A DNA stretch of 64,000 nucleotides from Antedon mediterranea (taxonomy: Eukaryota > Echinodermata > Crinoidea > Comatulida > Antedonidae), in the NCBI RefSeq assembly GCF_964355755.1, contig NC_092679.1, forward strand, positions 20,698,932-20,762,931, written 5' to 3'. The position numbers were made by a program, and so were the translations under genes. Below, piece by piece: positions 46,401 through 61,400 of the stretch. Positions within the stretch are counted from its first letter, which is position 1. Every line of letters starts with the position of its first letter. The notes below the pieces were generated by a model. It was not told the origin of the DNA. It was given only the letters and a program-made list of their open reading frames with translations, and did no database searches.

Positions 46401-49400
46401 CTAGTGGGAACCAAGCTTAATGAAAACTAGTGCCAATGACAGAATTGAATAGTTGATCCACTTACTGATGACTGTGCCCACCAGTTGAAGATATCAGCTA
46501 CATGTTTGTAAAGCGTCTCAGAGTACACACTACCAGATTGTAACCACTTTGATCTGTTAATGAAATACTACCAATTATTTGATTTCTATATACACTGTTA
46601 ATTTGTTAATAAAAATAAAATAGGTGATATTAAATTATTGTTTATGCCATGTAAGAATATGAAGGGAAGCTGATTTTTACCTGTGGTGGTCCACAAACTT
46701 AATGAGAAGAGGGTAGAATGCAAAGACATCTCTCACCAATAAACCATAATGCTATAAGAATGGAAAGTGTAAGAAATATGCAATCGAGATTGATATTAAA
46801 AGAAACTGTGCTTGATTTAAAAATGCACGTTTTAAGAGCTAAAAGATAAAGAAAGATAATTTGAAAAAGATAAAGTTGTAAACAGTGTAAAAAAAAGACA
46901 CCAAACCCAATGTCAACATGATTGTCGAAGCATTTGGTGGACAAATGGAATTAGGCATATTAACATACGGTAGACCATCACCTGATAGACAAAACAGCAA
47001 AATCGTTTGGAAAGGTATGTATAATTTTAAGATACAATTTATAGTTACCTCAAGGAGTTCAAGCTCTACTTCCTCCATCTCAGTTCCACCTCCTGGGAAG
47101 TTTCTCTTGAGGTCCTCTTCACTCTGGAACACTGTCTCAGCACGTTTGCGGAGAACCTCTGCGACCGGTAGAAAGTGTGAGCAGAGCATGCTCTCATCTG
47201 CATTGCTCAAGATTGGTAGAGATATTGCTGGAAATTGTACATTAAACAAATTGAATATAAGACATCAATAATAATATTAAAGTCTGCATAACATTCTCTA
47301 ACTTCACTAAATGTACCACATAGACTTTTTTTAAGATGTCCAGAGCCTCCTACCAAAATCGTGACTTATGTATATGCTAATTGAAACAACACTATGCGAG
47401 GGCAAAGAGATTTGATATCTATTAATTACTTACCTGCTATCCTACTCATCCAAGGGGCATTCTCTGATCCTAGGTTGTTCTTTATGAGAGTCAGAACATT
47501 TCCCAATGTAGTGTTCATATTTCTGGAACTAACCATTGTCCAGTAATTGCTGCAAAAAAAAATCATATATTCTATTTTATAGAAATACTTAGATATCTAT
47601 AAAATACACATTTGAAACATTTAAAAGTATTTATTGAAGTTCTTTTGTTTATGTTACTTTGGACATTATCTAATACACATACCCTTGTCTTCTGTTGATA
47701 CTGTCTGGTCCTTCTTGCCACCAAAATGGTAAATAGCTGCAAAATGTAACAAAAGTATACATTTATCAGTATAGGCTTGGGGTAAGATTTTTCAAATTTG
47801 ATTAGCAAAAAAAAAACTTTGTTTTAACTCAATTATTTTGAATAATAAACAAATACTTTCTATTTACTTCATATTACTAAAACTTCACATTTTTTTCACT
47901 TAAGCATTAACTATCTTTACTTTAGTAAAATGGTAAACATACCTGCACAACGTAGGCAGTATCACCTCAATAACATGAGGAGCTTCATAGTATTTAGCAC
48001 CAGATTCAGCCATTTCATCAACCTCACGGATCATGGCATCTAATGTTGGAATTCCAGAGGAAGAACTCACAACTTCTGAAACAAAAATGAAAGTAAGCAT
48101 TAATATAAGATAGATACTTGATATACAACATAATACATGTACAGAAAAAATACTTAAAATGGACTTGAAATGGATTTTCTATTTTTTTTTTCATTTTACA
48201 ATGATGTAGTAGAGAAATAGCTGAAATTTGCAAATTTAATTGTACATTAAACAAAACTTTAAGAGGTATATTCTTAAAAATACAATTAAAGAATCCTTTG
48301 GGATAAGCCCCTTTTGAAAATCCCAAAATTTGTCGGGTATCACTATATTCCTATTCCTCCCTGTTACAAAATGCTGTTTTTTGAAATATTTTTTAGAAAA
48401 TGCATGTAATATTGCTAAAATGTATTTTTGTTTACCTGGCTCAGCAACACCCTTAGCGATGGCTCTCATCTCCTGTTGTCCTAGCACAGAGTTCCTATTA
48501 TTCTTGTTCAGCTGTGGCTCAAGGAACGCTACTGGAAATGAACCAGCAATTGCTGCCAACAATTCTCCAATAGCAGGTCGATGACTGTAAAATAAAGTAA
48601 ATAATTGAAACAATAATATAAACTTAATGTCAAAAGGAATTATGAGTATATTGAACTATATTATATTCTACATTCATTCTAGAATACTGCAAATATGGCT
48701 ATGAAACAAGGACTTCTTCAGACTACAACAGCAGACTAGATGTTGGTAACTCAAACTACAGGGAATGTTATAGAAATAATAGAAAAGAAAAACTAATAAA
48801 AATGAAATAGATAATGAATACAATTCTATTACTGGATATATTACATTTAGATGGCTTTGTTTCTCAAACAGAGCATCAGAAGATCCATCCTGAACTACAG
48901 GAAGAATAAAGTGGTTTAGGTATTAGGAATTGAGAATGGAATGGCAACCTGAAAGTAATTATGAAGATATTTCATGGGCAGGGGTATGATTACTGATATA
49001 ATGTAAGTTCTATCAGGGAAGATTGTAACTTCACTCTTCCTCCTGGTTCTGTACAGTTAATGTAAGATATCCAAAACATTTTGATTTTTGAAGGGTATAT
49101 ATTAAATTCTAAACAAACTATGAAATATCATGGCAACCCGTTTCAGCATATTTGTCATTAATACATTCACCTAATAAACTTTTCTAGAAATAATGACTAA
49201 ATTAGGTAATCTATCCACACAACAAAAATCAGTAAAAATTCTATGCACTAGTGAATATAGTTAGTTTGGTCAGCTAAATGAAAGCTGTATTTTTTATTTA
49301 TACCATTTATTTGATGTTGTTACCTTTTTATGCACATTCTTTCCTTCTCACTGTGGAACAATGATGCAAAAAAGCTTATATAATAATTGCAATTTATATT

Positions 49401-52400
49401 ACTATATTTATCCTATCTATCTATATGTACTTTATGTTATACTTTAACTCCTCAATGAGACTTATGGGGCATAAGGCTGTGGTTCTCCAGTCTCCATACA
49501 TCTATTGTCTGTGTCCAGTAAATGTGTCAGGCAAACCACTAACATGGTTAAATATCAATATTAAAGTAAGAAATTATATTGCTATACTATATCTACTGTA
49601 CTGATGTATTCCATGTTTCCATGGTGACTACTACGGCATCATCTCTGCCTCTTGCTAGCATCCAAGTCTTTACAAACACTAACATGGTGTGGATATATTT
49701 ATATGCATTTGTACGATTAATAAATAAATATAATTGGAAATAAACTAACTTGTTGGCAGCGGGATGTTTGGCTGCTCCAATAACAAATAGTGTCTTTATA
49801 ACTTTGTAGCAAGCAACTTGTACTTGGTCAACTGAAGTCAAATAAAAAGAAAATGTCATACTTTTATTATTATCAAAGAGGTACACATAGATAGGTAGGA
49901 AATATTTAGATGTTGAATAGAAAAAGTAATTTAAATTCATCATTTGGTTTGAAATATTTTAGAGAGATACACTAATTTTCTTTCTTAAGTGCTAAATTAC
50001 CAAAACTGGTCATATTGAGAGCTAAAGCTCTGTCTACACTATCAAACTTTATGTGAAAAAAATTTGATGAGCCCATATATGGACATGATGATGTCATATC
50101 ACTACTATATTTAAGCATATCACTACTATATTTGGGCACATCACACTTTTTCACTAGTTTGATAGTGTAGACAGGCTTTACAAACACTATGTTTAACAGC
50201 AGTGTTTAATTAAAAGTTTAATATTTGCCCAGATGCAGAATTATACATAAATAACACATACGTAGTAACTCTTCACCAAACTTGAATTTCCCAATATGTT
50301 TGAAGAGACTTGTCAACATGGGCAGCAGTACCCCGGGCACGTACTTCATTATCAACCCTTCTTTGAAGTCTGGTGGTTTCACATGACTAAAGTAACCAGA
50401 TTTAACATTCGCTTGTGTACTTTCTAAGTCGTCCGCCGCGTTGCAGAAGAAAACAAGAAGTGCGTTCTTTACTGAACCAGATCCATGCTTGGTGATTGAT
50501 CTATAAAACAAATTTAATTATTAAACAGTCATTCATTTTATTTTCGAACAGAAATTTAATGTCAAATTAGCATAATGTAATCAGTAAGATTTAGAACTAC
50601 TGTAATACCTTCCATCTATGGCAGTGGCTATCACTTCCAAACAACAGACTGTACAGTTTAGGTCTTGAGCTAAAAATAATTTACAAATAAAAAATGAAAA
50701 AATTAGGTAAGGTATTAAAAGAAGGCATTAATTTTGGTAAATAAAAGTGTTCAAGATTTACGTTTTTTTTTATTTCAACAGAAAATGAATTACCTTGAAA
50801 GAGGTTTATCTTCTGACGAACAAGATGAGATAATTTGCAGAACAAGCTGAAAAGAATTAAAAAGAAAGAGTAACAACAAAAACTGAAAATGTTTCAAAAC
50901 TGATCAACTAAAACAACCAACTTAAAATATGTGAATTTAACTGAATTTATTTTCTATATTTTTTGTTCTCACAGCTTTCAATCAAATTTGCAAGATTACC
51001 TGGCAACCATTTCCTTTTCTCTGTGCGATGCACTTCCAAATCGACTTGCTTGCAATGAACTTGGACTGGATACAAAATAACAACAGTAGGCCTCAAAGTA
51101 TTTCTCAATCAACGGAAGGACAACCTATGATAAAAACAAACATAAAAATAGATGGAAATTATGGTTTGGGGTGAAAGATTGCTTTAGGAAAATACTGTCG
51201 AGGAGAGTAACACAAACTTGTCTGCTAACCATTAATATGAAGAACAAAGATGATGCTAAAAAAATGATAATGATGATGGTAATTCTACAGTAATACAATT
51301 AGATAAACAATATATAATATTAAAAACATACCCTAACAAAAAATTTGTAACTTCTTTCTTCCATTTCTCGTTTCTTAAAACCTGAGAAAAAAATCAATTT
51401 TCAAGTCAACTTTAACTCGACATCTAAAAGGATTATTTCAATGTATTTCTTAGTCACAGTGTACACACTTCTCCATAATAAGTAATGATAAAATGGTGGA
51501 TACTGACAAATGGTAGTCTTACCTGGTCGAAGGTTAGCCTGGGCCTTGTCAACATAGTGAATTAACTTCTCCAGAAGATTAAAAGCAAAGCGTTTCTCAA
51601 TGGTGTTGCTGACATGCGACAGTCTGTCTTGTGAGTCCCCAGTGCCATTCCTAACAAAATAGTAAGTACACAGTAATCTACTACTCTACTGTAAAGCTCT
51701 GTCTACACTATCAAACTAGTGTGATGTGCCCAAATATGGCAGTGATATGACATCATCATGTCCATATATGGGCACATTTTTTTGTCACAAAAAGTTTGAT
51801 AGTGTGGACAGAGCTTTAGAAAGGCTTGAATAGAGAAATAAAAGCAAACAATTCATAGTTAATCAAACTAGAAAATGTATCTAAATATAAGTCTATAACT
51901 TTCCATGACATTATTAGTGGTACTTTTCCATGCAATTCTTGAACATAAACATTACATTTCAGTTCTGAGTGTTCTACACTTAAGAGGTGCTGCTGTATCT
52001 CATTGTTAGCAAGATAAATATTCCACAAAAAAATAAGCACATTTATATAATAATCACAAGGATACAAAAACAAAACTAAATTGGAAATATAAAAATGGAA
52101 AACAGTGCAGGACAAGGTAGAGGATTTGGTTTATTAGTAAAGAACAACCAAACAAACACAAAGAAAAAGGAACGATTTTCAAAATTCAAGGAAGATATAA
52201 TTGTCAAACATCTAGGGTGCAGAACTATAAAGTGTTAATGATCAGAAGTTGTTAATTGGTAATTATGTGCTGGTCTTTTAATTACCTCTCATTTTCATCT
52301 GCTTCTTTGCTACAGTAACAAAAAAGTGTTAAATTATAGTCATTTTGTATTAAAACATACTATATTTGGACAAATATCAACTGATATCGGTGTAATTAAA

Positions 52401-55400
52401 TTATTTGAAAGGGGTTGGGTAGTCTAAGGAGGCATTTAATTCAATTTATTTCACATCTGTCATAGAGACATACAATCAAAATAGGAAAGGAAAATTAGGA
52501 CACCTAGCGATCATAAAAAAAAGCTGGGTTCAATTCCCGATAAGAACACTTTCCAGTTCACTCAGCTGTAAAAGGACACCTGGTTGAAAAATACTATGGA
52601 GGACAACGCATCATGGAAAGGAACCGGTTATCTTACCACATAATACCGAGGCTTAGTAGAATAGGCTCCTAACACCTACTGTACGTACAGAACGAATACA
52701 AGATTTAGCTTTAAGGTAATGTACACTTTATGAAATGAGATAAATTTAAATATAATATTTCAATATTTATTACTTCATCAATATTATTTAATATACCTTT
52801 GTAATCTGTATCCATTCACTTGAAGAAATTTCAGAAGAGCTTGAGTCATTTGACGATCCTTCTTCTTCTCTGCATCTGTCAGAATGTCATACGGCACCAA
52901 AAGAGGATGGCAATCCCCACCTAAAACAAACAGTTTTAAATTAAAATTCTATCACAGATTTTAGTCATATTTGTTATTTAAAAAAATCACTCACTTTTAT
53001 TTTACACAAATGCAAAAAAAAAATAGCTTATTCGTCTGTATAACAAAACAAACAAAAAAAGATCAAACATGTTTTATAAAATTTAATTTTTTTGGATTAA
53101 TTGTTTTTAAATTAATTATCAGTTATTACCGGTTTTGTCCAGCGTCGATTTCGTCTTCTTTGCCCACAGATCATGAGCATTCTCTGCTAGTCTCTCAGCC
53201 ATGTTCTGCAAAATAAAAAGAGGTGAAACGTTCACAATATTTCCAAAAAAACACAAGACGAAAAATAGATCAGAATAAAAAAGAATTACTTAAGTAAGGT
53301 GTTTATTTATTTCAGAGTTAAATTACTCTTTAAAAATAAGGTTAAATTTAAAAACTACTGTAAATCCTCACCTGCATATCCCTCGTCAGTGTGATGTTAT
53401 TCATATCAATTGGCCGAGGATTATAGCCATGTGGAGATTCAACTACACCCTAGAGTAGAAGAATACATTATTTATATATTATTACACACCTGAATAGATT
53501 CTTTGATTGGAGGATTGTGGGTCACATGATATTCAATAGACATATCTATGTCTCCACCTCTTTAAATAGAGCAGTCAATCTTTCAAATATTCCCCACCAT
53601 CCAACTCATAAACATTCATTATTTGTACATTATTTGTTCTGCTAGTTTTATATCAATTTAGCACATAGAAAACTTAAATCAATAATTCAAAATTACCAGA
53701 CTTGTCTTGGAGAGCCTTCGTCGTAGTTGTGGATTCTGGTCGGAGCTGCTTCGTTCAATCGTCCAACCCCAAGCATGGATGGCCTTTAAGCTTTCCTTGA
53801 TGGAACTCCTGTACAAGTCTTTCTCCTGAAATCAATTCAAGATTATTTTTAAAAGGTCACTCAAGATGTTTTTACTTACAATTAAACTAACTGGTCATAT
53901 ATTGTAGATTGGTTATATTTCAATTGTATTTTTACCAAGGAGGTAAAATTTCTTCAACTAATGTTTTACATTTTGTCTGAGTAGTTTTTTACTACCATAT
54001 ATCCTCTGGTATAACCATCGCCTTAAAACACAAAATTTCGGAGGTGGGGCTATACCCGGGAAAAAATGATTGGTATGCATTTCTTGTAAAAACTCATCTG
54101 AACTGGCTGGACATCCAGACCAAATGTCAATATTGAGACTATACCCTGGATTATATGTCGGTTTGTGAAATCAGACATAAAATAGGGGGTGGGATTAGAA
54201 ATATTATGTTAACATATTTATTACAGTAATTTACCTGTGTAGTAAGATTGCGGTATGGTCTAAGCAAGGAATGATGTCGCATTGCAGGACTGTCTGTTTC
54301 ATCATAAGTCCATCCATGTTCAAACTAAATTAAGAAAAAATAATTACCATCAATTGTTTTTTTTTTACTTCTAAAACTGTGCTACACTTAGGTAACTGGA
54401 GGTTATAGGTTTCTATGTACTGAGAATTTGGTATTGTGAAAGTATTTATGTATTTATTTATACTATCTATACAGCTGATATCTTTGTTATATCAATGTTG
54501 GCAAAAACAATGTTAAAATAGGTAAACAGTCAAACCTGTTCCAACGCCCATGTATCATGTAGGAATTCTGCAAATCTATCACGAAAGGATAGTAAACTTT
54601 CATTCAGATGAATTCTGAAAATGCAATAAAATAAAGATATATTTAAAATAATAATAAAATGGACAATCATCATGCATTTAGGACAAATACGGTCTTAATA
54701 CAAAAATATATTAGAAAAATATTTGATTTGACAATAGAGAGCTTTTGACTGCGACGACCATAGGTTATGTTAATACCATTTGCACATGCAGGGACACAAA
54801 CTCAGCTTTGACAGTTTTAGCAGATTCTAGGTCCACACAATACACAATGAATATGCAAAGGTTCTAGATCATCATAAATTGCAAGCTGTTATTCTTGTCT
54901 ATTTTACTCACTTTGACGTGTCTACAGGGCAAGGCTGGTAAACCCCTTCAGCATCGATGTTTGATTCTCGTATCATGCTTTCGTCATGGTATGCCATTGA
55001 ATAATCTGGTGGAAGAGCACTACCAATTGCAGTCAAGCATGGTAGTGCCTTATTGAACAACTCTGCATCATACTCCTGGAGAATAAGAACCAATAGCGCA
55101 TGTTATTTAACTGCTAATACATCATATAAAACATATGGGTCCTCCTCATAGAGATCACATTATCTACTAGAGAAAATACTCATACATTAAAACAGGTCAA
55201 AAGTGCCCCCTCTAGTGGTCATGCACCACTACACATCTCTTTTGTTGTCTCCTAGTTGACTCTCTAGTAGTTTATTAGTATCTCTATGGACATTCTGAAA
55301 GTTGACATTTTTAAAGGGACGTAAACCGAAAAAAAATTTCTATGTATATATTGTATGCAAATGAAAATAAATGGAAATAATTTTCCACTGATAAATTAAT

Positions 55401-58400
55401 GAATAAACCATCACCTATCACACACATATTAGCGTTAATTTTATCTGAGTACACATTAAAAGGACTACATCAAAAAAACATAAAGTACTGCATCATTTAT
55501 TATTTGGGATCTTATTTTTGAATAACTAATAAAATTCCTGTAATTTACCCTATCTGCAAGGGCATCAAACAAGCCTGTGAATAACATCATAGTGAGCCGT
55601 TTCTCTTCATCATTGGCGGCGCCGTAACTACCCCAACCACCATGACTTCCATAGTAGTCAACACAGCGCTCATAATGCAACGTTAAAATCTACAAGACAA
55701 AGATATTTAGAATGGAGAATTGTTTTCTATTTCCACAACCAACTGATATTCTGCTAATAAATTAGTTAAAATAAAGTATGTAAATCTATGTAAACCGACA
55801 TTGGAGTTTTCAATTTGTGACAAACTTGATTATAGAAATTACTGTAGTTACACCAACTAAATTTGCTAATATGGAAGCATTGAAATGTACTTTCTCACTC
55901 ATTTGTTTAACAGTTCTAGTGGATTCTAGGATCAACAAGTGACACATGTGTAGGTTCTACATCTTTGCAATTTGAAAGCTCTCTATTCTGATACCAAGGC
56001 TGGATAAACAAGTTTATCTTACCTTCAAGGCAACATATGTATGTTCTAGTAATAATGGAACATCAACTGTCAGCTTTCGGAGTAGTCGCTGCATCATGGA
56101 TGGCCGCAGACTCCTAAAAAAAAATAATTTATATATATACTTTTTATTGCTCTAGAGAAAGCAATTAATAAGCTAATACCCAAGGATGAAATATATTCCT
56201 AATAGTATGAAAGGGAAATGTACTTACCCTGTGAGAGCTACTAGAAAATCTGCAATGGTATCTCTCTGGCCTTTTGTGAGTGACCGACATTTGGACAGAC
56301 GATAGACTGTGTTCATGGTGGAGTCCAGTAGCGAGATGTTGTGACCTGCATTCTCAAACATGTGAGCATGTCGGGTCAGCAGTGGTAGGACAGAGTTGCA
56401 CAGGTAGCGGTTCAAGGCTAGAGCCATGTCATGGTCGTGAGTATTAGGCTAGCAACATAAATCAAAAATATAATGTAAAATTGACACACAAAAGCTTATA
56501 CATTACATATATTACTAAGAGGAAGTGCACCTGATATAGTATGCAAATTAGAATATCATTTTCAGCACTATAGCTGTTTCCTGTTGTTGGTATGCTTTGA
56601 ATGAAGTAGTACCCTACCATTTTATTCTTTATCATGACAATAGCAATTTATTGCTGTTTTACTTTATCGTTTTGATTTAGCTTTTTGCTTATTTTATTTT
56701 GCATAAGATCTCCATTGAGATCCAGCCACTGATACCCACAGCATTGATCTATGAAGTAGTAATAATTGTTATATACTGTTTAGAAATCCTTTATGATAAA
56801 GTTATTATTGTTGATACTTACAGTGTCCATAGTCATGGCAGCTCTTAAGTCTGGTAGAAAACCTACTTCAAGAAGTCTAAAGAACATCTCCTGGTCACTG
56901 ATGCCATACACCCTCTCCATGAAAAGCAACATTGCTTCCTTGTGGGTTGGTGTCAAGCCTTTTAAATCTGCTCCTAATGGCTTTCCAAGTGTCTCTGAAA
57001 AAGTGGATTAACACAAAGCTGTAGTTTTAATAGTGGAGTAGTAGAGCTGTAGCTTGGTGGTTCTTGTCAAATGTGCTTGACTTCCAATCCCAAGATCTAG
57101 TGTTGTCATAGTGACAGGGTTGTCTCAAATAAAACTTACTGTTAGATGACTGTGTATGGTACAATATAATAGATAGAGTATGGTGCTTTACTTAATTACT
57201 TTTGGTTGCAATACAAAAAGCATAACATGGCAAACTTACCATCTTTCTTCTCATATACTTTGCTTGGTGATGGTAGATTGAACTTTAGTGAAAGAACGCC
57301 CTCTAGATCGTCAAGAGCGACTAAGCTTCTAAGGATGGCTCTCATTCTCTGTGACTCTGACTTGCCGTGGCTCAAGACCTGTTTATCTGGAGCACACCTT
57401 CCAAGGAGATCAATCAACATGGCGTAGAACGTTAGCACTGCACCGCCCATGTCAACGTCATCTTCATCTTCTGGCCTAAGAAAAATATAAAAAGTTTAAT
57501 ATAAATTTGATTGTATTGACTAGGGTAAAAACATGTTCACCGTTAATTCAAAACCAGGTCAACATGAGCCTAAATCAGAGAAACAAAATAATTGCCTAAT
57601 ATGTAGTGGAGCTGTAGCTTGGTGCAATTAAACACATCATACAACTTACACTGGTTCTGGGTTTTCCTCAGTAACAATCTTAGGCAGGCTCTGAACTCCT
57701 GGTGGGAAGGCCTCATCTAAATTCTCAGACATCTCAATAGCATCCTTCATAGCTGCTAGCAACCCTTTGCCTTCAGATCGTAAAGCTGGGCCTAGACATT
57801 CTGGATGGCGGATTAGTAGGCGCACCACAAGGTTGGCATTCTCTTCAACAGTTTCGCCTGTTTTCAAATTAACATCACAGCATTAGAACATGTATTACAT
57901 TATTAAAGTTTTTGAATGGATAATGTAGATGTAGATGCTTCTAAGTCGGATCAAACCATAGTTTTTGCTAAGGTGAACATTTACTTACCACAGCCAAAAC
58001 ATTTAGGTCATTGCTATAAAATATACAAATCTTAAAAAACTACAATTTAAACAAGAAATAGAATCATACCATTAACCCATACAGCATGCTTCATAAAATC
58101 AAGATACCGTTCACCATCTAACGGATCCCATCCAATGTTCGGTTTCCCCAGTGACATCATTCTAGCGTTGTTCTTCACACCACACTTTGATAGATATTTG
58201 ATGACTTTCTCTAAATGTTGTCCTCGCAAGGCGAGTGCAAGTTCATTGTTGTCCATCAGTGACGCAGCAGCTACATCAAGAGGACATGAACCTCTTAGGG
58301 ATGGTAGAGCTTTAAAAGAAAAACAAAGTTTTAGAAAATGGACATTCATACAAGTTATAACTACAGTACATTAATACATTTTTTTTTCCAACAAAAATGT

Positions 58401-61400
58401 CCGGGTACTATATTATTCCTGTCCAAATAGTGTCTAATTTTTAACCGTTAATTATTTTTATCAAATTATAAAATTTACTATCTTATTAAATTTAAGAGAA
58501 GAAAATGAATACAAATCTTTATGTAATCTATCTGGAAAATTACCTGGTCTGTAGTTTTTTGGATACTGTGTATGTATTTTTAAACAATTATAATAATAAT
58601 GAATTGCTTGTTTTCTTAATTATCTGTTTCATAATTCATAATAAATGGTATATAATTATTACTCTACCTTCATTCTACAACACTTCATGCACAATTTAAT
58701 TTCATTATCATAAATATACATGCATAACATATCACTAGTTATGTCATAACTAACTATAACTTTTTGTCACAATTTATAACAAAAATGGGTAAGTATAAAA
58801 ACATTCAAAACCTCAACAAATGCTTGTTTTTGCATTTTGTTTAATTTTTTTAGAACCCTAACCCCATGTTTAGGGGACACTTTCCAGTAAAATAAACGAG
58901 GGGAAATATAATGTTTTGATACTTGGGTATTGAAGGTGTCCCTTTATCAGGTGTTCGACTGTATCTAAATCATTTTACTATGGTTTTATATGTGATTTTC
59001 ATACTTACAAAGGCCCATGTAACCGTGAGATAGAAGGTAGCCGAGGTTATCAAACATAGATTTCTGGTTCTGCGTGCTAGTACGACAAAAATAGCAGAGG
59101 AATCTACAACAGCCAGCAGTCAGATCACGAGAAAACCCGACCTAAGACACATCAAACGCATGCAAACAAAAAGGCAAAAAAGGTTAAAGGTCATGCTCTA
59201 AGGTTAAAGGAATACAGTATTCATATTAAAATGTAAATTTTGAATAGACAAGGAAAAGTGGTAGGTGTTTTATATTTTAAATTATGCTTCATAATAGTAT
59301 TTGATTACCGATACAATAATATATATGCGAACCCTAACCCCATGGGAATCAATGGCTTATACATTTATTTTAAAACTTGTCATCGACCTTAAATTCAGTA
59401 AACCCACTTTAAAACACTCCCTAACTTGTTGAAATAAAGAAAGAGAAGACACAGTTTGTTTTTAAACAAACTCACATGTTAAAAGAATACTATAAATAAC
59501 TTGATTAAAAAAAGTTTTATAAAATAAAATATACTGTACTAATAGAAATAATACTAAACATTGTTAATAAAAACGGGTACCAAAGTTAATTTAAACACTG
59601 CACTTGTAAAAACAAAATACTGTATCCAAAACCGTAAGATTATTCTGCAATATTTACTGTACACTCAGTAAGAGACTGTAATCTTGATATTAACCAAGCA
59701 AAACTATTTACGCCTGTCTTAATTGTACTTTACCAAAGTAACTGTTTAACAGAACCAATTTTAAACTAAAAAGCACACACTCTATAAATTTAGTAATAAA
59801 AACACTCCTCAGAAATCAATCACACTGTAATAAGGATATAGCAAGTGCATTATGGCTGTGCATTAGCAGCCGTGTGACCACTTACAAAGTCCAATATAAC
59901 TAATGTCAAGAAGATAGTCTAGGCCCCCAAACAGAGCAATCTGGCACTGCATCGCTATGCGGCAGAAGTAGCTTAGGAACCTGGAACAGGCAGCTATAAC
60001 CTCATGGTTAAAATTCATGTCCTTTTGAAAAAATCATTCAAATTTTATATATTAATATTTTCTTTTTTTTAGAAATCAATATGGCACTTTAAAGATTACT
60101 TTAATTAAATTTAATTAAGAACTTAGGGTCTCATTGCATAGAACAAATATTACCTGTGATTTTGTGGTGCTGGCCATACCACTTAGCTGGTTGCCTTGGT
60201 TGGACGTGTTCATGTCACCACTACTTAGTTGGACAGAAGTCTGGTGCTTCTCCAAAACATTCACCATAACGTTCATGACTGTCTCGTGTACGGACAGCGC
60301 CCTCATTAAATCAGGATGTTGGTAGAATACTTTATTGTCGGTCATCTCCCTAAAAGTACAACAAAATTGATCCAATTAAGCAAACCTAAGAGAATCAAGG
60401 GTATGATAAATAGTTATGGTTTTATAGGTCTCCAGAATGAGACGCCATGAGTTTGCCAGATAATCTTATGCCTTGTACTTCAGATGGGACATTAAGTTGG
60501 TGATCAAATACAGTTAGAGAACAATATCTAGTGCTTGAGATACATGATTGTTTAGGAGTCTCCATACGGCATATGTTTGCAATGCTATCTTCTATGTCTT
60601 TACTATTAGCCACTACTTGCCTTGTCCTTCAAATGGGACATTAAGCTGCTGGTACAAATTAGAACTAAATATTAAACAAACCATAAATGTTTAATGAGAG
60701 CCTCTTCCTCTACTTGTCCCATCTGAATGGTCAGCAATGACCGAATGTGACCTAATGATGTCAAGAGGCTTACAATGCCATCCCTCTGATCACTACTCAC
60801 AACATATGTCTTGTACAAAGCTTTACACAACTGCAAAAGAAAACAATATAAGAATAATTATTGTACAGGCAACTCTTCTCAAGCCAATATTTTAAATCGT
60901 TTAAAAGTTGATTTACTATTCAAAACGCAATTTCAAAACCATGCTTTGTGAAACAGCAAAATAGTGTCTAAAAAAGTTATGGCAGATCCTGTACAACTAT
61001 GACTCATCCTAAAAAACTAAATCCAACAAATATGGTAGCCTGGAAAAGATTTGGTAGACTCTAAACAACTATGAATTACCCCAAACAACTATGGCTGGCA
61101 TTGGCAAACTTTGAAAGAATCAGAATAACATTTAATAAAATTAAATTGCAATCACTTAGTTACCTCTCCGACTCCATCATATTGCCGATACATCAGTCTG
61201 AACATTTCTCTGACAAGAATTGGATCTTCTATATGCTGCTCTTGGGCCCAGTTGACCATAGTTCCAGAGATTAAGAATGATAGCGAGTCTTTAAAAAATA
61301 TTAATAGTATTACAGACAAAAGAATGAAATAAAATGATATTTCAAATCAATAGGTCAAATAAAGCTCCTTCGACACTATCAAACTTTATGTGACAAAAAA

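Larger units (their letters stand above)
45735..51650 (-). other. RyR segment 4: bridging/core solenoid, upstream part
   Basis: Exons 51523-51650, 51332-51381, 51000-51124, 50794-50846, 50609-50669, 50262-50500, 49750-49831, 48436-48584, 47943-48075, 47683-47736, 47434-47549, 47049-47227, 46681-46751, 46466-46553, 45735-45923. Landmarks: [74 protein letters not shown]-like [14 protein letters not shown] and [16 protein letters not shown]. All phases agree. Confidence 0.93.
55549..58309 (-). other. RyR segment 2: central solenoid
   Basis: Exons 58070-58309, 57650-57857, 57240-57475, 56822-56994, 56228-56448, 56023-56113, 55549-55689. Strongly conserved blocks include [73 protein letters not shown] and [20 protein letters not shown]. 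This corresponds to about residues 2510-2720 of RyR2. All junction phases agree. Confidence 0.95.

Noticed and set aside
46918-47271. 117-codon + strand open frame
   Set aside because: Antisense shadow of the RyR exon 47049-47227.
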